Source of the DNA: Alphaproteobacteria bacterium
GTDB lineage: Bacteria; Pseudomonadota; Alphaproteobacteria; Rickettsiales; UBA998
Direction: 5' to 3'
NCBI GenBank assembly: GCA_004292675.1
Contig: RDXO01000013.1
Coordinates: forward strand, 57,015 to 121,014
Length of the DNA: 64,000 nt
Below the pieces are notes generated by a model that was not told the origin of the DNA, searched no databases, and saw only the letters and a program-made list of their open reading frames with translations. The first letter of the stretch is position 1, and every line of letters begins with the position of its first letter. This document shows, piece after piece, positions 57,046 through 64,000 of the stretch. Made by a program: the position numbers and the translations under genes.

Positions 57046-57507
57046 ATGATACGAATGAGCCGACTCGCTGATTATGCCGTGGTTATCCTTTGTCACATGA
57101 GTGATGGGGAAAGCAACTCACGTGCCTTGAGTGCGCGTGCATTAAGCGAATATACGGATATTAGCGAATCTGCGATTATGAAAATCCTCAAATTATTGGT
57201 GCGTGCTGAAATTGTCCGATCCGTGCGCGGCTCTAAAGGTGGGTATCAGGTGAGTTATCCGCCTCATGAGATTACGATTCTGCACATCGTTTCCGCGATT
57301 GATGGGGGCGTTTCCATCACGCAATGTAGCCCAACGCTTGGCGCGATGTGCGCCTGTACGTTTGAGGCGCAATGCATTGCCAAAAAAGGTTTTGCGCGTA
57401 TTAATGCAGCTTTGCAGGAAACACTTGCGTCATTCACGCTTGCCGATTTTCTTACTCCTACACAACAAATTCGACTTAAGGATCATTATGTCGCCAAGTC
57501 CAACTAA
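57046..57507 (+). CDS. Rrf2-family iron-sulfur regulator of the suf operon
   Basis: A 153-residue Rrf2 protein: winged helix at about 1-75 with the recognition segment [18 protein letters not shown] and the wing RGSKGGYQV, then a dimerisation helix. Cysteines C94, C102, C104 and C110 lie where IscR-type proteins bind a cluster, so it likely senses cluster supply. It leads the suf operon and its end overlaps sufB by 20 bases. ATG 57055 is an alternative start with a short leader. Confidence 0.9.
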   Translation: MIRMSRLADYAVVILCHMSDGESNSRALSARALSEYTDISESAIMKILKLLVRAEIVRSVRGSKGGYQVSYPPHEITILHIVSAIDGGVSITQCSPTLGAMCACTFEAQCIAKKGFARINAALQETLASFTLADFLTPTQQIRLKDHYVAKSN

Positions 57508-58972
57508 TGCCGCCCGAACCCTTGAACCGATCACAGCCGAACAAGCGGTGGCGCGTGAATATCAGTATGGTTTTGTCACTGAGATAGAATCTGAAAAAGC
57601 ACCGAAAGGCTTGGATGAATCCACAGTGCGCTATATTTCTGCAAAGAAGGGTGAGCCTGAATGGATGCTGGAATGGCGATTAAAAGCGTTCCGACATTGG
57701 TTGAAATTGGTGGCACAAAAGAAAGAGCCTCTTTGGGCAGAGCTGAACATGCCACCCATCGATTATCAAGATATTTATTATTATTCCGAACCAAAATCCA
57801 AGCCAAAATTGGATAGCCTTGATGAAGTTGACCCAGAAATCTTGCGCACCTATGCGAAATTAGGGATTCCGTTAAATGAGCAAAAAGCATTGGCGGGTGT
57901 GGCGGTGGATGCGGTGTTTGATAGTGTATCCATTGGTACGACCTTTAAGGCAGAGTTAGAAAAAGCAGGGGTAATCTTCTGCCCTATATCTGAGGCAGTG
58001 CATCGCTTCCCTGACTTGGTGAGGGAATATCTTGGTACTGTTGTGCCGTACACTGATAATTTTTTCGCTACGTTGAATTCAGCCGTATTTTCCGATGGAT
58101 CATTTGTCTATATCCCTGAGGGGGTAGAATGCCCGATGGAATTATCTACCTATTTCCGTATCAATGAAGCCAATACAGGGCAGTTTGAACGCACGCTGAT
58201 CATTGCTGCAAAAGGTAGTAAAGTGAGCTATTTGGAAGGTTGCACCGCGCCGATGCGTGATGAAAATCAGCTTCATGCTGCCGTTGTGGAATTGGTGGCG
58301 TTAGAGCGCGCCGAGATTAAATATTCCACCGTGCAGAATTGGTATCCGGGGGATGCGGAGGGCAAGGGCGGGATTTATAATTTCGTGACCAAGCGTGGGA
58401 TATGTAAAGGGGATCATTCCAAAATATCATGGACGCAGCTTGAAACAGGATCAGCCATCACATGGAAATATCCAAGCTGCATTTTGCATGGGGATTATTC
58501 CGTGGGTGAGTTTTATTCTGTGGCGGTGACGAATGGTAGGCAACAAGCCGATACAGGCACGAAGATGATTCATCGTGGCAAGCATACGCGCAGTACCATC
58601 ATCTCAAAAGGGATTTCCGCAGGAAAAAGCCGTAATGCGTATCGTGGTTTGGTACGAATGCAGCCCACTGCGCATCATGCCCGCAATTTCACGCAGTGTG
58701 ATTCATTATTGATTGGGAGTGCGTGCAGTGCGGCAACGATTCCCTATATTGAGACAAAAAACGCCACGGCACATGTGGAACATGAAGCAACGACCTCCAA
58801 GATCAGCGAGGATCAGCTTTATTATTGTATGCAGCGTGGTTTGAGTACTGAGGATGCGATTTCAAGCATCGTGAGTGGTTTTTGCAAAGAAGTGCTAAGC
58901 GAATTGCCGATGGAATTTGCGGTAGAAGCGAAGGCGTTATTAAGTATCAGTTTAGAAGGGGCAGTAGGATAG
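57488..58972 (+). CDS. sufB: Fe-S cluster scaffold protein SufB
   Basis: SufB (494 aa) builds clusters in the SufBC2D complex. [41 protein letters not shown] and the C-terminal [11 protein letters not shown] are conserved; the beta-helix core is complete. The frame is open upstream to 57266 within the regulator gene, but ATG 57488 with AAGGA gives the family length. Confidence 0.96.
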   Translation: MSPSPTNAARTLEPITAEQAVAREYQYGFVTEIESEKAPKGLDESTVRYISAKKGEPEWMLEWRLKAFRHWLKLVAQKKEPLWAELNMPPIDYQDIYYYSEPKSKPKLDSLDEVDPEILRTYAKLGIPLNEQKALAGVAVDAVFDSVSIGTTFKAELEKAGVIFCPISEAVHRFPDLVREYLGTVVPYTDNFFATLNSAVFSDGSFVYIPEGVECPMELSTYFRINEANTGQFERTLIIAAKGSKVSYLEGCTAPMRDENQLHAAVVELVALERAEIKYSTVQNWYPGDAEGKGGIYNFVTKRGICKGDHSKISWTQLETGSAITWKYPSCILHGDYSVGEFYSVAVTNGRQQADTGTKMIHRGKHTRSTIISKGISAGKSRNAYRGLVRMQPTAHHARNFTQCDSLLIGSACSAATIPYIETKNATAHVEHEATTSKISEDQLYYCMQRGLSTEDAISSIVSGFCKEVLSELPMEFAVEAKALLSISLEGAVG

Positions 58973-58975
58973 ATT

Positions 58976-59728
58976 ATGTTAGAAATTCAGGGATTACATG
59001 CCGAATTAGATGGCAAGCAAGTATTGAAAGGTTTAGATTTAACCATCAAAGCAGGTGAAGTCCATGCGATTATGGGACCAAACGGCACGGGTAAAAGTAC
59101 GTTGTCGCACCTATTGGCGGGGCGTATGGGGTACGTTGCGCAGCAAGGGAGCGTGATGTTTCATGGAGAAGATTTGCTTGCAATGGCAACCTATGAGCGC
59201 GCCCGTGCGGGATTATTCCTTGCCTTCCAATATCCTGTTGAGATTGCAGGGGTGACAACGATGAACTTCCTTAAAAGTGCGTTGAATGCGGTGCGCACCC
59301 ATCGTGGGCTTGAGCCATTGGATGCGCCGAGCTTTTTGAAGCTGGTACGTGAAAAAGCGCGTGCCGTGCAGATGGATGATGCGATGCTGAAGCGTGGTGT
59401 CAATCAAGGTTTTTCGGGGGGCGAGAAAAAACGCCTTGAGATGCTGCAAATGTTGTTGCTTGAACCATCCTTAGCGATTCTTGATGAACCTGATTCGGGC
59501 TTAGATGTCGATGCATTGCGTGTGGTTGCCGATGCCATTAATAGCCAACGTGAAGCTAAGCGTAGTTTTCTCATCATCACCCATTATCAACGTTTGTTAG
59601 ATTATGTGACACCCGATGTCGTGCATATTATGAATAATGGGCGTATTGTGCAATCAGGCGGGGCGGAGTTGGCGCAGCAATTAGAGCGCGAAGGCTATCA
59701 AAGTTTTGGTATTGCGGAGGCAGCATGA
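58976..59728 (+). CDS. sufC: Fe-S assembly ATPase SufC
   Basis: SufC (250 aa) is the ABC-type ATPase that drives the SufBCD complex. Walker A GPNGTGKST, signature FSGGEKKRLEMLQM, and ILDEPDSGLDVDALR are canonical for SufC. It begins three bases after sufB and overlaps sufD by four bases. Confidence 0.96.
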   Translation: MLEIQGLHAELDGKQVLKGLDLTIKAGEVHAIMGPNGTGKSTLSHLLAGRMGYVAQQGSVMFHGEDLLAMATYERARAGLFLAFQYPVEIAGVTTMNFLKSALNAVRTHRGLEPLDAPSFLKLVREKARAVQMDDAMLKRGVNQGFSGGEKKRLEMLQMLLLEPSLAILDEPDSGLDVDALRVVADAINSQREAKRSFLIITHYQRLLDYVTPDVVHIMNNGRIVQSGGAELAQQLEREGYQSFGIAEAA

Positions 59729-60936
59729 ACGCAAGCGCACAACGTATGAAGCACATAGCATCGTCATGGCGTGAGGAATCCGCAGCATTTTTTGCGCAGC
59801 ATGGTTTTGCAGGTGCAGAGTCTGAGGCGTGGAAATATAGCAGTGTACGCACTTTGCCTGCTACATTATGGCAGAATCCTGCCTCTATGCCAGCCAAACA
59901 GATGATTGAACTTGAGGCGGTGGATCATTATCGTGCGGTTTTGCTGGATGGGGTGTTTATGCCTTCTTTGAGCGCGTTGCCTCAGCAGATGCAATGGCGT
60001 GCAATCGATGCTCCCTTATGGGACGTGCCAGAGTTACGAGCAGATGAAGGGCATAGAGCGTTCGCGCAAGCGCACACAACCCATGGCTTAGTATTGGACG
60101 TGCCAGCAGGCGTTATTCTGGATAAACCGATTGAACTCACCCATATGCGAAGCGTTGAGGCGGGGAATCAATTTCATGCATCGAGTATGTGGGCGCATCT
60201 TGGTGCGGGATCGCAAGCCGTGTTGATTGAGCGTTTTGTTGGCGGTGCGGATAGTGCGATGCATAGCGCGCATCATATGAATTATGTGCAGCAAACGGAA
60301 CGATCCTCGTTTAGCCATTATGTGCTGAATGATGCAACGCGTAGTGATGCATTGATACATAGCAGCCTCGTGCAGTTAGGTAGCCGCAGCACCTATGATG
60401 GATATGCTGTGCATGTCGGGGGGCATTATACACGCCATGAAGTGCGCGTGGTGATGCAAGGGGATCATGCTACAGCATCACAAAGTGCGATTGCCGTAGG
60501 ACAAGAGAAACAGAATCATGATCTCTATTACTTAACGCGCCATGATGCGCCATTCTGCACTAGCCATCAGCATGTACGCCATATGATGGATGATGCATCA
60601 AAGGGCGTATATTATGGACGTGTAGAAGTACCCAAGCATGGCGTGAAAGCTGAGGCGCATCAGCTCCATAAAAGCATGTTGCTCTCACCAAAAGCGCAGG
60701 TAATGAGCCGCCCTGAATTAGATATTCTCACCGATGATGTAGTATGTTCGCATGGTTCAACCACGGGCGCGCTCGATGCGATGGCAGTCTATTATCTTAC
60801 TGCACGGGGGATTGATGAGCATAGCGCACAACAGATGTTACAACATGCGTTCATTGCCCAAATGTTGGATGCGGTGAAGCATGATGATGCCCGTGCGATG
60901 ATGCACAATCTTTTGCCCATGATGGAATCTTTATGA
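59725..60936 (+). CDS. sufD: Fe-S assembly protein SufD
   Basis: SufD (403 aa), the SufB-like partner. WKYSSVRTL in the N-terminal part and the C-terminal CSHGSTTGALDAMAVYYLTARGI, with the conserved His, mark it. The N-terminal half is divergent, as usual in SufD. Overlaps of four bases on both sides show coupled translation with sufC and sufS. Confidence 0.93.
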   Translation: MNASAQRMKHIASSWREESAAFFAQHGFAGAESEAWKYSSVRTLPATLWQNPASMPAKQMIELEAVDHYRAVLLDGVFMPSLSALPQQMQWRAIDAPLWDVPELRADEGHRAFAQAHTTHGLVLDVPAGVILDKPIELTHMRSVEAGNQFHASSMWAHLGAGSQAVLIERFVGGADSAMHSAHHMNYVQQTERSSFSHYVLNDATRSDALIHSSLVQLGSRSTYDGYAVHVGGHYTRHEVRVVMQGDHATASQSAIAVGQEKQNHDLYYLTRHDAPFCTSHQHVRHMMDDASKGVYYGRVEVPKHGVKAEAHQLHKSMLLSPKAQVMSRPELDILTDDVVCSHGSTTGALDAMAVYYLTARGIDEHSAQQMLQHAFIAQMLDAVKHDDARAMMHNLLPMMESL

Positions 60937-62183
60937 CGCACATTGCCCGCCTTCCTACTGTTGCACATTTTGACCCGTATGCAGTGCGTGCGCAATTTCC
61001 GTGCTTGCATCAAGAAGTGAACGGGCATCCTTTGGTGTTTCTTGATTCGGCTGCCAGTGCGCAAAAACCTCAAGCCGTACTCGATGCGTTGATGCACGCA
61101 TATGCGCACAATTATGCGAATGTGCATCGTGGGGTGTATAGCCTAAGTGATCGCGCTACGCAGCAATTTGAGGCGGTGCGTGAGAAGGTGCGGGCGTTTA
61201 TTCATGCAGCGTCTGAGAAAGAAATTATCTTCACCCGTGGGGCAACGGAGGGGATTAATCTGGTTGCGCATTCCTATGGCATGACGCACCTCAAAGAAGG
61301 CGATGAAATTCTCATTACCGCCATTGAACATCATGCGAACATCGTGCCGTGGCAAGAGGTGGCGAAGCGCACGGGGGCAGAGTTGCGTGTTGCGCCGATC
61401 CTTGATTCTGGAGCATTGGACGAAGATGCGTTCTTTGCTATGCTCTCAGAGCGTACTAAAATGGTTGCCATCACCCATATGTCAAATGCGTTGGGGACGA
61501 TTCTTCCCGTAGAGCGCATCATCCGTGCAGTGCATAAAATGGGGGCTGTGGTGTTGGTTGATGCGTGTCAATCAGCGGTGCATGATGTGCTGGATGTGCA
61601 GCAGATGGATTGCGATTTTCTTGTATTTTCAGGGCATAAGCTCTATGCTCCGAATGGTACAGGGGTGCTGTATGGTAAATATAATCTTCTCGAATCTATG
61701 CCCCCCTATCAAATGGGCGGTGAGATGATCACCAACGTGACATTTGAAAAATCTGATTTTCAAGCTCCTCCTTTGCGTTTTGAGGCGGGTACGCCCGTGA
61801 TTGCCGAAGTGATCGCCTTTGGGGCAGCATTGGATTATCTTAGTACGTTTGATCGCCATGCGATAGCCCGCCATGAGGTGCAGTTGGCAGAAGCAGCGCG
61901 GGATGTGCTGCATTCCATGCAGGGTTTTCGCATGATGGGAGAAGCACCACATCGCGGTGCGATAGTATCGTTTACGCACGCCCATGCTCATGCCAATGAT
62001 ATTGGCTTTGTGCTGGATAAATGCGGGATTGCGGTGCGCACAGGGCATCATTGCGCCCAGCCACTGATGGCGCGTCTTGGTGTGCCTGCAACGGCGCGTG
62101 CCTCGTTTGCGATGTATAATATCGCTGAGGATGTTGAAGCCTTTGCACGTGGATTGCATAAGGTGCAGAAGATGTTTGGGTAG
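60933..62183 (+). CDS. sufS: Cysteine desulfurase SufS
   Basis: SufS (416 aa) takes sulfur from cysteine for cluster assembly. PLP lysine K236 in FSGHKLYAPNGTG and the persulfide C374 in RTGHHCAQPLM are present; the lobe is group II. sufE or sufU, the usual sulfur acceptor, is not in this operon. Confidence 0.96.
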   Translation: MTHIARLPTVAHFDPYAVRAQFPCLHQEVNGHPLVFLDSAASAQKPQAVLDALMHAYAHNYANVHRGVYSLSDRATQQFEAVREKVRAFIHAASEKEIIFTRGATEGINLVAHSYGMTHLKEGDEILITAIEHHANIVPWQEVAKRTGAELRVAPILDSGALDEDAFFAMLSERTKMVAITHMSNALGTILPVERIIRAVHKMGAVVLVDACQSAVHDVLDVQQMDCDFLVFSGHKLYAPNGTGVLYGKYNLLESMPPYQMGGEMITNVTFEKSDFQAPPLRFEAGTPVIAEVIAFGAALDYLSTFDRHAIARHEVQLAEAARDVLHSMQGFRMMGEAPHRGAIVSFTHAHAHANDIGFVLDKCGIAVRTGHHCAQPLMARLGVPATARASFAMYNIAEDVEAFARGLHKVQKMFG

Positions 62184-62188
62184 GATGC

Positions 62189-62599
62189 ATGGAGTTACGC
62201 GATTATATTCTTGCCGCCGCTAAAGATGATGTGTTGCTTGCTGAATTGCAAAGTCAGCAGGTGAGTGACGAACAACGCGCCTTGATTGCAGCAGCACCCG
62301 ATCTCTGCACCCAAGTGCTGGAAGTGCTAAAAACAGTACGCGATCCTGAGATTCCCACCAATATTTGGGATTTGGGATTGATCTATCGTTTGGAAATCCA
62401 TCATGATGCGGTGGAAATTGATATGACACTTACCGCAGCCGCATGTCCTGTAGCGGGGGCGATGCCGATTGAAGTAGAAAAACGCATACGCGCCCTAGTG
62501 CCGCATGTGCAGGAGGTAACAGTGAATTTGGTATGGCTACCGCGCTGGAATAAAGACATGATGTCTGATGAAGCTAAACTTAACCTAGATATGTGGTAA
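62189..62599 (+). CDS. SufT-like MIP18/DUF59 protein
   Basis: A 136-residue protein with the DUF59 core DPEIPTNIWDLGLIYRLEI and a conserved Cys in AAACPVAGAMP. SufT-type proteins help cluster maturation or transfer. An N-terminal extension of about 45 residues precedes the domain. It follows sufS by five bases and sufA follows after six. Confidence 0.88.
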   Translation: MELRDYILAAAKDDVLLAELQSQQVSDEQRALIAAAPDLCTQVLEVLKTVRDPEIPTNIWDLGLIYRLEIHHDAVEIDMTLTAAACPVAGAMPIEVEKRIRALVPHVQEVTVNLVWLPRWNKDMMSDEAKLNLDMW

Positions 62600-62605
62600 T
62601 ATCCT

Positions 62606-62950
62606 ATGACAAAGCAAGCAATACAACTTACCGATCGCGCCGCAGATTATATACGTTCGCTTATGGAGGAGGCGCAATCAACCGAAAAACCAATTTTGGG
62701 GTTGCGTGTGAGTATTAAAAAAGGTGGCTGTTCGGGAAGTGAATATGTCTTTGATTATTCTACGGAAATGGTGAAATATGATGAAGTGATTGAGGATAAA
62801 GGCGTGCGTGTTTTTATCGATCCAGCCGCGTTGCTGAAAGTGATTGGTAGTGAGATGGATTATGAAGATGCGCTGTTTTCCAGTGGTTTTATTTTCCGCA
62901 ATCCCAATGAACTTGGCAAATGTGGTTGTGGAAAATCAGTGCAATTATAG
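62606..62950 (+). CDS. sufA: A-type Fe-S carrier, SufA/HesB family
   Basis: An A-type carrier (114 aa) that delivers clusters. Three cysteines are in place: GGCSGSEYVF and the C-terminal CGCGKS. SufA and ErpA cannot be separated by sequence; position in the suf operon favours SufA. The gene ends the operon; a hairpin terminator starts at its last base. Confidence 0.93.
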   Translation: MTKQAIQLTDRAADYIRSLMEEAQSTEKPILGLRVSIKKGGCSGSEYVFDYSTEMVKYDEVIEDKGVRVFIDPAALLKVIGSEMDYEDALFSSGFIFRNPNELGKCGCGKSVQL

Positions 62951-62993
62951 TCGTTTGACTAAAAAATGCCTCATTTTTTAGGTCAAAGAACGA
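62951..62993 (+). terminator. Hairpin terminator of the suf operon
   Basis: TCGTTTGAC-TAAAAAATG and CATTTTTTA-GGTCAAAGAACGA pair around a short loop. The same element, inverted, is at 16339-16381. Confidence 0.7.
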
Positions 62994-63051
62994 TTATACT
63001 ATCATAATTTATGAGGGGGTATCATTTTTTAGGTATTGTTGCATTTAATGT

Positions 63052-63079
63052 TTGACTTTTTTAGGAAAATCCTTATAAA
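63052..63079 (+). promoter_or_regulatory. Promoter of tRNA-Ile
   Basis: TTGACT, 16 bases, TATAAA, ending 16 bases before the tRNA 5' end. Confidence 0.7.
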
Positions 63080-63095
63080 CATACTCTCTTTATGT

Positions 63096-63172
63096 GGGTC
63101 AGTAGCTCAGCTGGTTAGAGTACACGCCTGATAAGCGTGAGGTCGGCGGTTCAAGTCCGCCTTGACCCACCA
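63096..63172 (+). tRNA. tRNA-Ile (GAU)
   Basis: A 77-base cloverleaf can be folded: acceptor GGGTCAG with TTGACCC (one G-T pair), D arm AGCTCAGCTGGTTAGAGT, anticodon stem CACGC/GCGTG with GAT at 63130-63132, T arm GGCGG-TTCAAGT-CCGCC and encoded CCA. It is single, not part of an rRNA operon. The last 25 bases are repeated at 63297, the mark of an integration site. Confidence 0.95.
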
Positions 63173-63174
63173 TT
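63148..63174 (+). repeat. tRNA 3'-end attachment-type repeat, copy 1
   Basis: A 27-base stretch from the T arm through CCA and ATT is identical to 63297-63323. Such a repeat is typical of att sites for integrases using tRNA 3' ends. Confidence 0.8.
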
Positions 63175-63200
63175 CGATAAATAACTCCCTATGTGCTTAG

Positions 63201-63291
63201 GCGGGACTTGAGACCGCCTCTTGATCCTATGATGCAAACACGCTTAACGCGTGCTACTTTGTATGTGATGCAAACACGCTTAACGCGTGCT
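63201..63291. repeat. tRNA-like inverted and tandem repeats
   Basis: GCGGGACTTGAGACCGCC (63201-63218) is close to the reverse complement of the tRNA T arm. GATGCAAACACGCTTAACGC with GTGCT (25 bases) occurs twice, at 63231-63255 and 63267-63291, and its CACGC/GCGTG hairpin matches the anticodon stem of the adjacent tRNA-Ile. These may be integrase or excisionase arm sites or debris of tRNA copies. Confidence 0.6.
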
Positions 63292-63296
63292 TTGCT

Positions 63297-63323
63297 GGTT
63301 CAAGTCCGCCTTGACCCACCATT
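63297..63323 (+). repeat. tRNA 3'-end attachment-type repeat, copy 2
   Basis: Identical to 63148-63174 over 27 bases, 122 bases further on. It could be attL of the prophage-like element to the right or a scar of an earlier insertion. Confidence 0.75.
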
Positions 63324-63584
63324 AAAAGCAAGTGTTTATGCGGGTTTCAGAGAAAAATCACTTCATGGCACTAGGGCAAAATCTCGCTATTTTGTACCTT
63401 TTTTGGCAAATGCGCGACACAATCTCGACACAGTAAAACGCTATGGTGGATCGGTGCTATGTTTCAACCTTGCCATCCACCTATCCATCTTTGGATGGAT
63501 GCCGCACTTCATGATGGTGTCGCAGGCGGAAGCGTTTCTTTGGACACTGCCTATTAGCACTATAGTAGCGTGGTTTCTCCGCGA
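63324..63584. other. Unassigned stretch at the edge of the element
   Basis: No confident gene. A + frame ends at 63588; its first part reads through the tRNA repeats, so only the last 44 codons from GTG 63454 could be genuine. That part is hydrophobic with two possible membrane segments (VLCFNLAIHLSIFGW, FLWTLPISTIVAWFL). No integrase is visible here. Confidence 0.4.
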
Positions 63585-63884
63585 TTAGCCAAATTGCCAT
63601 TGATTAAAGCCTACCTTAACCAATCCGTTTTGGGTAAATTGTGCCGTGATTGTGGCATCCGCGCTTTGCAAAATCACACCACTAGCTGCGACGAGGGTGA
63701 TGTTCCCGGTACCTACTTTGGCAACCACAATGATTGTTCCCAGTTCAAACGGCACATCGTTATCAGGTGGGATGGTAATCGTCACGGCATTTGCGTTATG
63801 TGAACGCAGAATGCTGTTGGCATCATGGATGGTGAGTGTGTGGCTTGTGCCGTGGATATTGCGAAGTGATGTTGGTAGTGTCAT
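63585..63884 (-). CDS. Phage-type structural protein, 99 aa
   Basis: A small beta-rich protein resembling repeated domains of phage tail or fibre proteins: NAVTITIPPDNDVPFELGTI, then ASGVILQSADATI and a final VKVGFNQWQFG. A strong ribosome-binding site (AAGGAG) precedes the ATG and the upstream gene stops 13 bases before. It is probably part of a prophage morphogenesis operon running leftward into the window. Confidence 0.7.
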   Translation of the reverse strand: MTLPTSLRNIHGTSHTLTIHDANSILRSHNANAVTITIPPDNDVPFELGTIIVVAKVGTGNITLVAASGVILQSADATITAQFTQNGLVKVGFNQWQFG

Positions 63885-63897
63885 GTTGATCTCCTTT

Positions 63898-64000
63898 TTA
63901 AGCTATGCCGTATTTGGCTTTATACCAATCATGGACTGGTTGCAGGTCTGCATCACTGATTGCGCCTGTGGATGCACCATAGAAACCCTCATAGATTCTG
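63898..64000 (-). CDS. Phage tail-like protein with LamG-type C-terminus (partial)
   Basis: Thirty-three C-terminal residues enter from the right edge: RIYEGFYGASTGAISDADLQ, then PVHDWYKAKYGIA and stop. The ending pattern, acidic SDADL before a helix and KYG, is typical of LamG/concanavalin-like domains in phage tail proteins. The rest is beyond the window, so the call is tentative. Confidence 0.45.
   Translation of the reverse strand, partial: RIYEGFYGASTGAISDADLQPVHDWYKAKYGIA

Noticed and set aside
63231..63291. CRISPR array
   Set aside because: Only two repeat units, which resemble the tRNA anticodon stem; no cas genes in the window.
63193..63588. A 131-codon frame after the tRNA as one gene
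   Set aside because: Its first third translates the tRNA-derived repeats, so the full frame cannot be a normal gene. Only a short hydrophobic end might be.

Overview
The window looks like a chromosomal segment of a low-to-moderate GC alphaproteobacterium with flagella, amino-acid biosynthesis and aerobic-type metabolism. Support for that placement: a CckA-type hybrid kinase; the flagellar set fliL-fliM-DUF6468-motE-like; a DksA that keeps only one zinc-finger cysteine; a zinc-ribbon (MJ0042) membrane protein divergent from ftsE; the block rpsA-sppA-ihfB-lapA-trpF-trpB-trpA; an atpHAGDC operon with fsa; and an Rrf2-sufBCDST-sufA operon. The genus cannot be fixed from the sequence. A recurring promoter form (TTGNNN, 16-17 bp, TATAAT-like) can be read in many gaps.

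Layout. 1-0.9 kb: end of a type II restriction-modification (RM) module with an EcoRI-family endonuclease. 1-5.7 kb: glycosyltransferase, dksA, murD, a soluble chemoreceptor and pgeF. 5.9-8.5 kb: CckA split into two adjacent genes. 8.6-13.1 kb: flagellar genes and an orphan Wzt-type ABC ATPase. 13.1-20.9 kb: parC, lipoproteins, hpt, ftsE and a nitrilase-family gene. 21-30 kb: trpABF, lapA, ihfB, sppA, rpsA, apaG, aspS. 30-33 kb: a ubiquinone-type hydroxylase and trkH. 33-36 kb: hslO with a second RM module (NgoPII-like endonuclease plus m5C methylase) inserted at its start codon and bracketed by a 49-bp perfect direct repeat. 36-38.8 kb: argH, a tiny lipoprotein, lysA. 38.8-40.1 kb: a tandemly duplicated gene of unknown family with its promoter and hairpins. 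40.1-49 kb: ribosomal proteins (rpmA, rplU, rpsP, rpmG), rsmA, a phosphomannomutase-type gene, thiL, rlmN, yraN, yajC, secD. 49-54.8 kb: F1 ATP synthase operon and fsa. 54.8-56.7 kb: three unknown genes. 57-63 kb: SUF iron-sulfur operon behind a promoter that overlaps a palindromic operator. 63.1-64 kb: tRNA-Ile(GAU), tRNA-derived repeats and the edge of a probable prophage.

Most of the window is housekeeping. The accessory parts are the two RM modules, the prophage edge, the unknown duplicated gene and several families of small palindromic dispersed repeats placed at gene ends. The most unusual structures are the RM insertion that duplicated the start region of hslO, the two-gene CckA, the tandem duplication at 38.8-40.1 kb, and conserved genes whose usual neighbours are missing (ftsE without ftsX, secD without secF).
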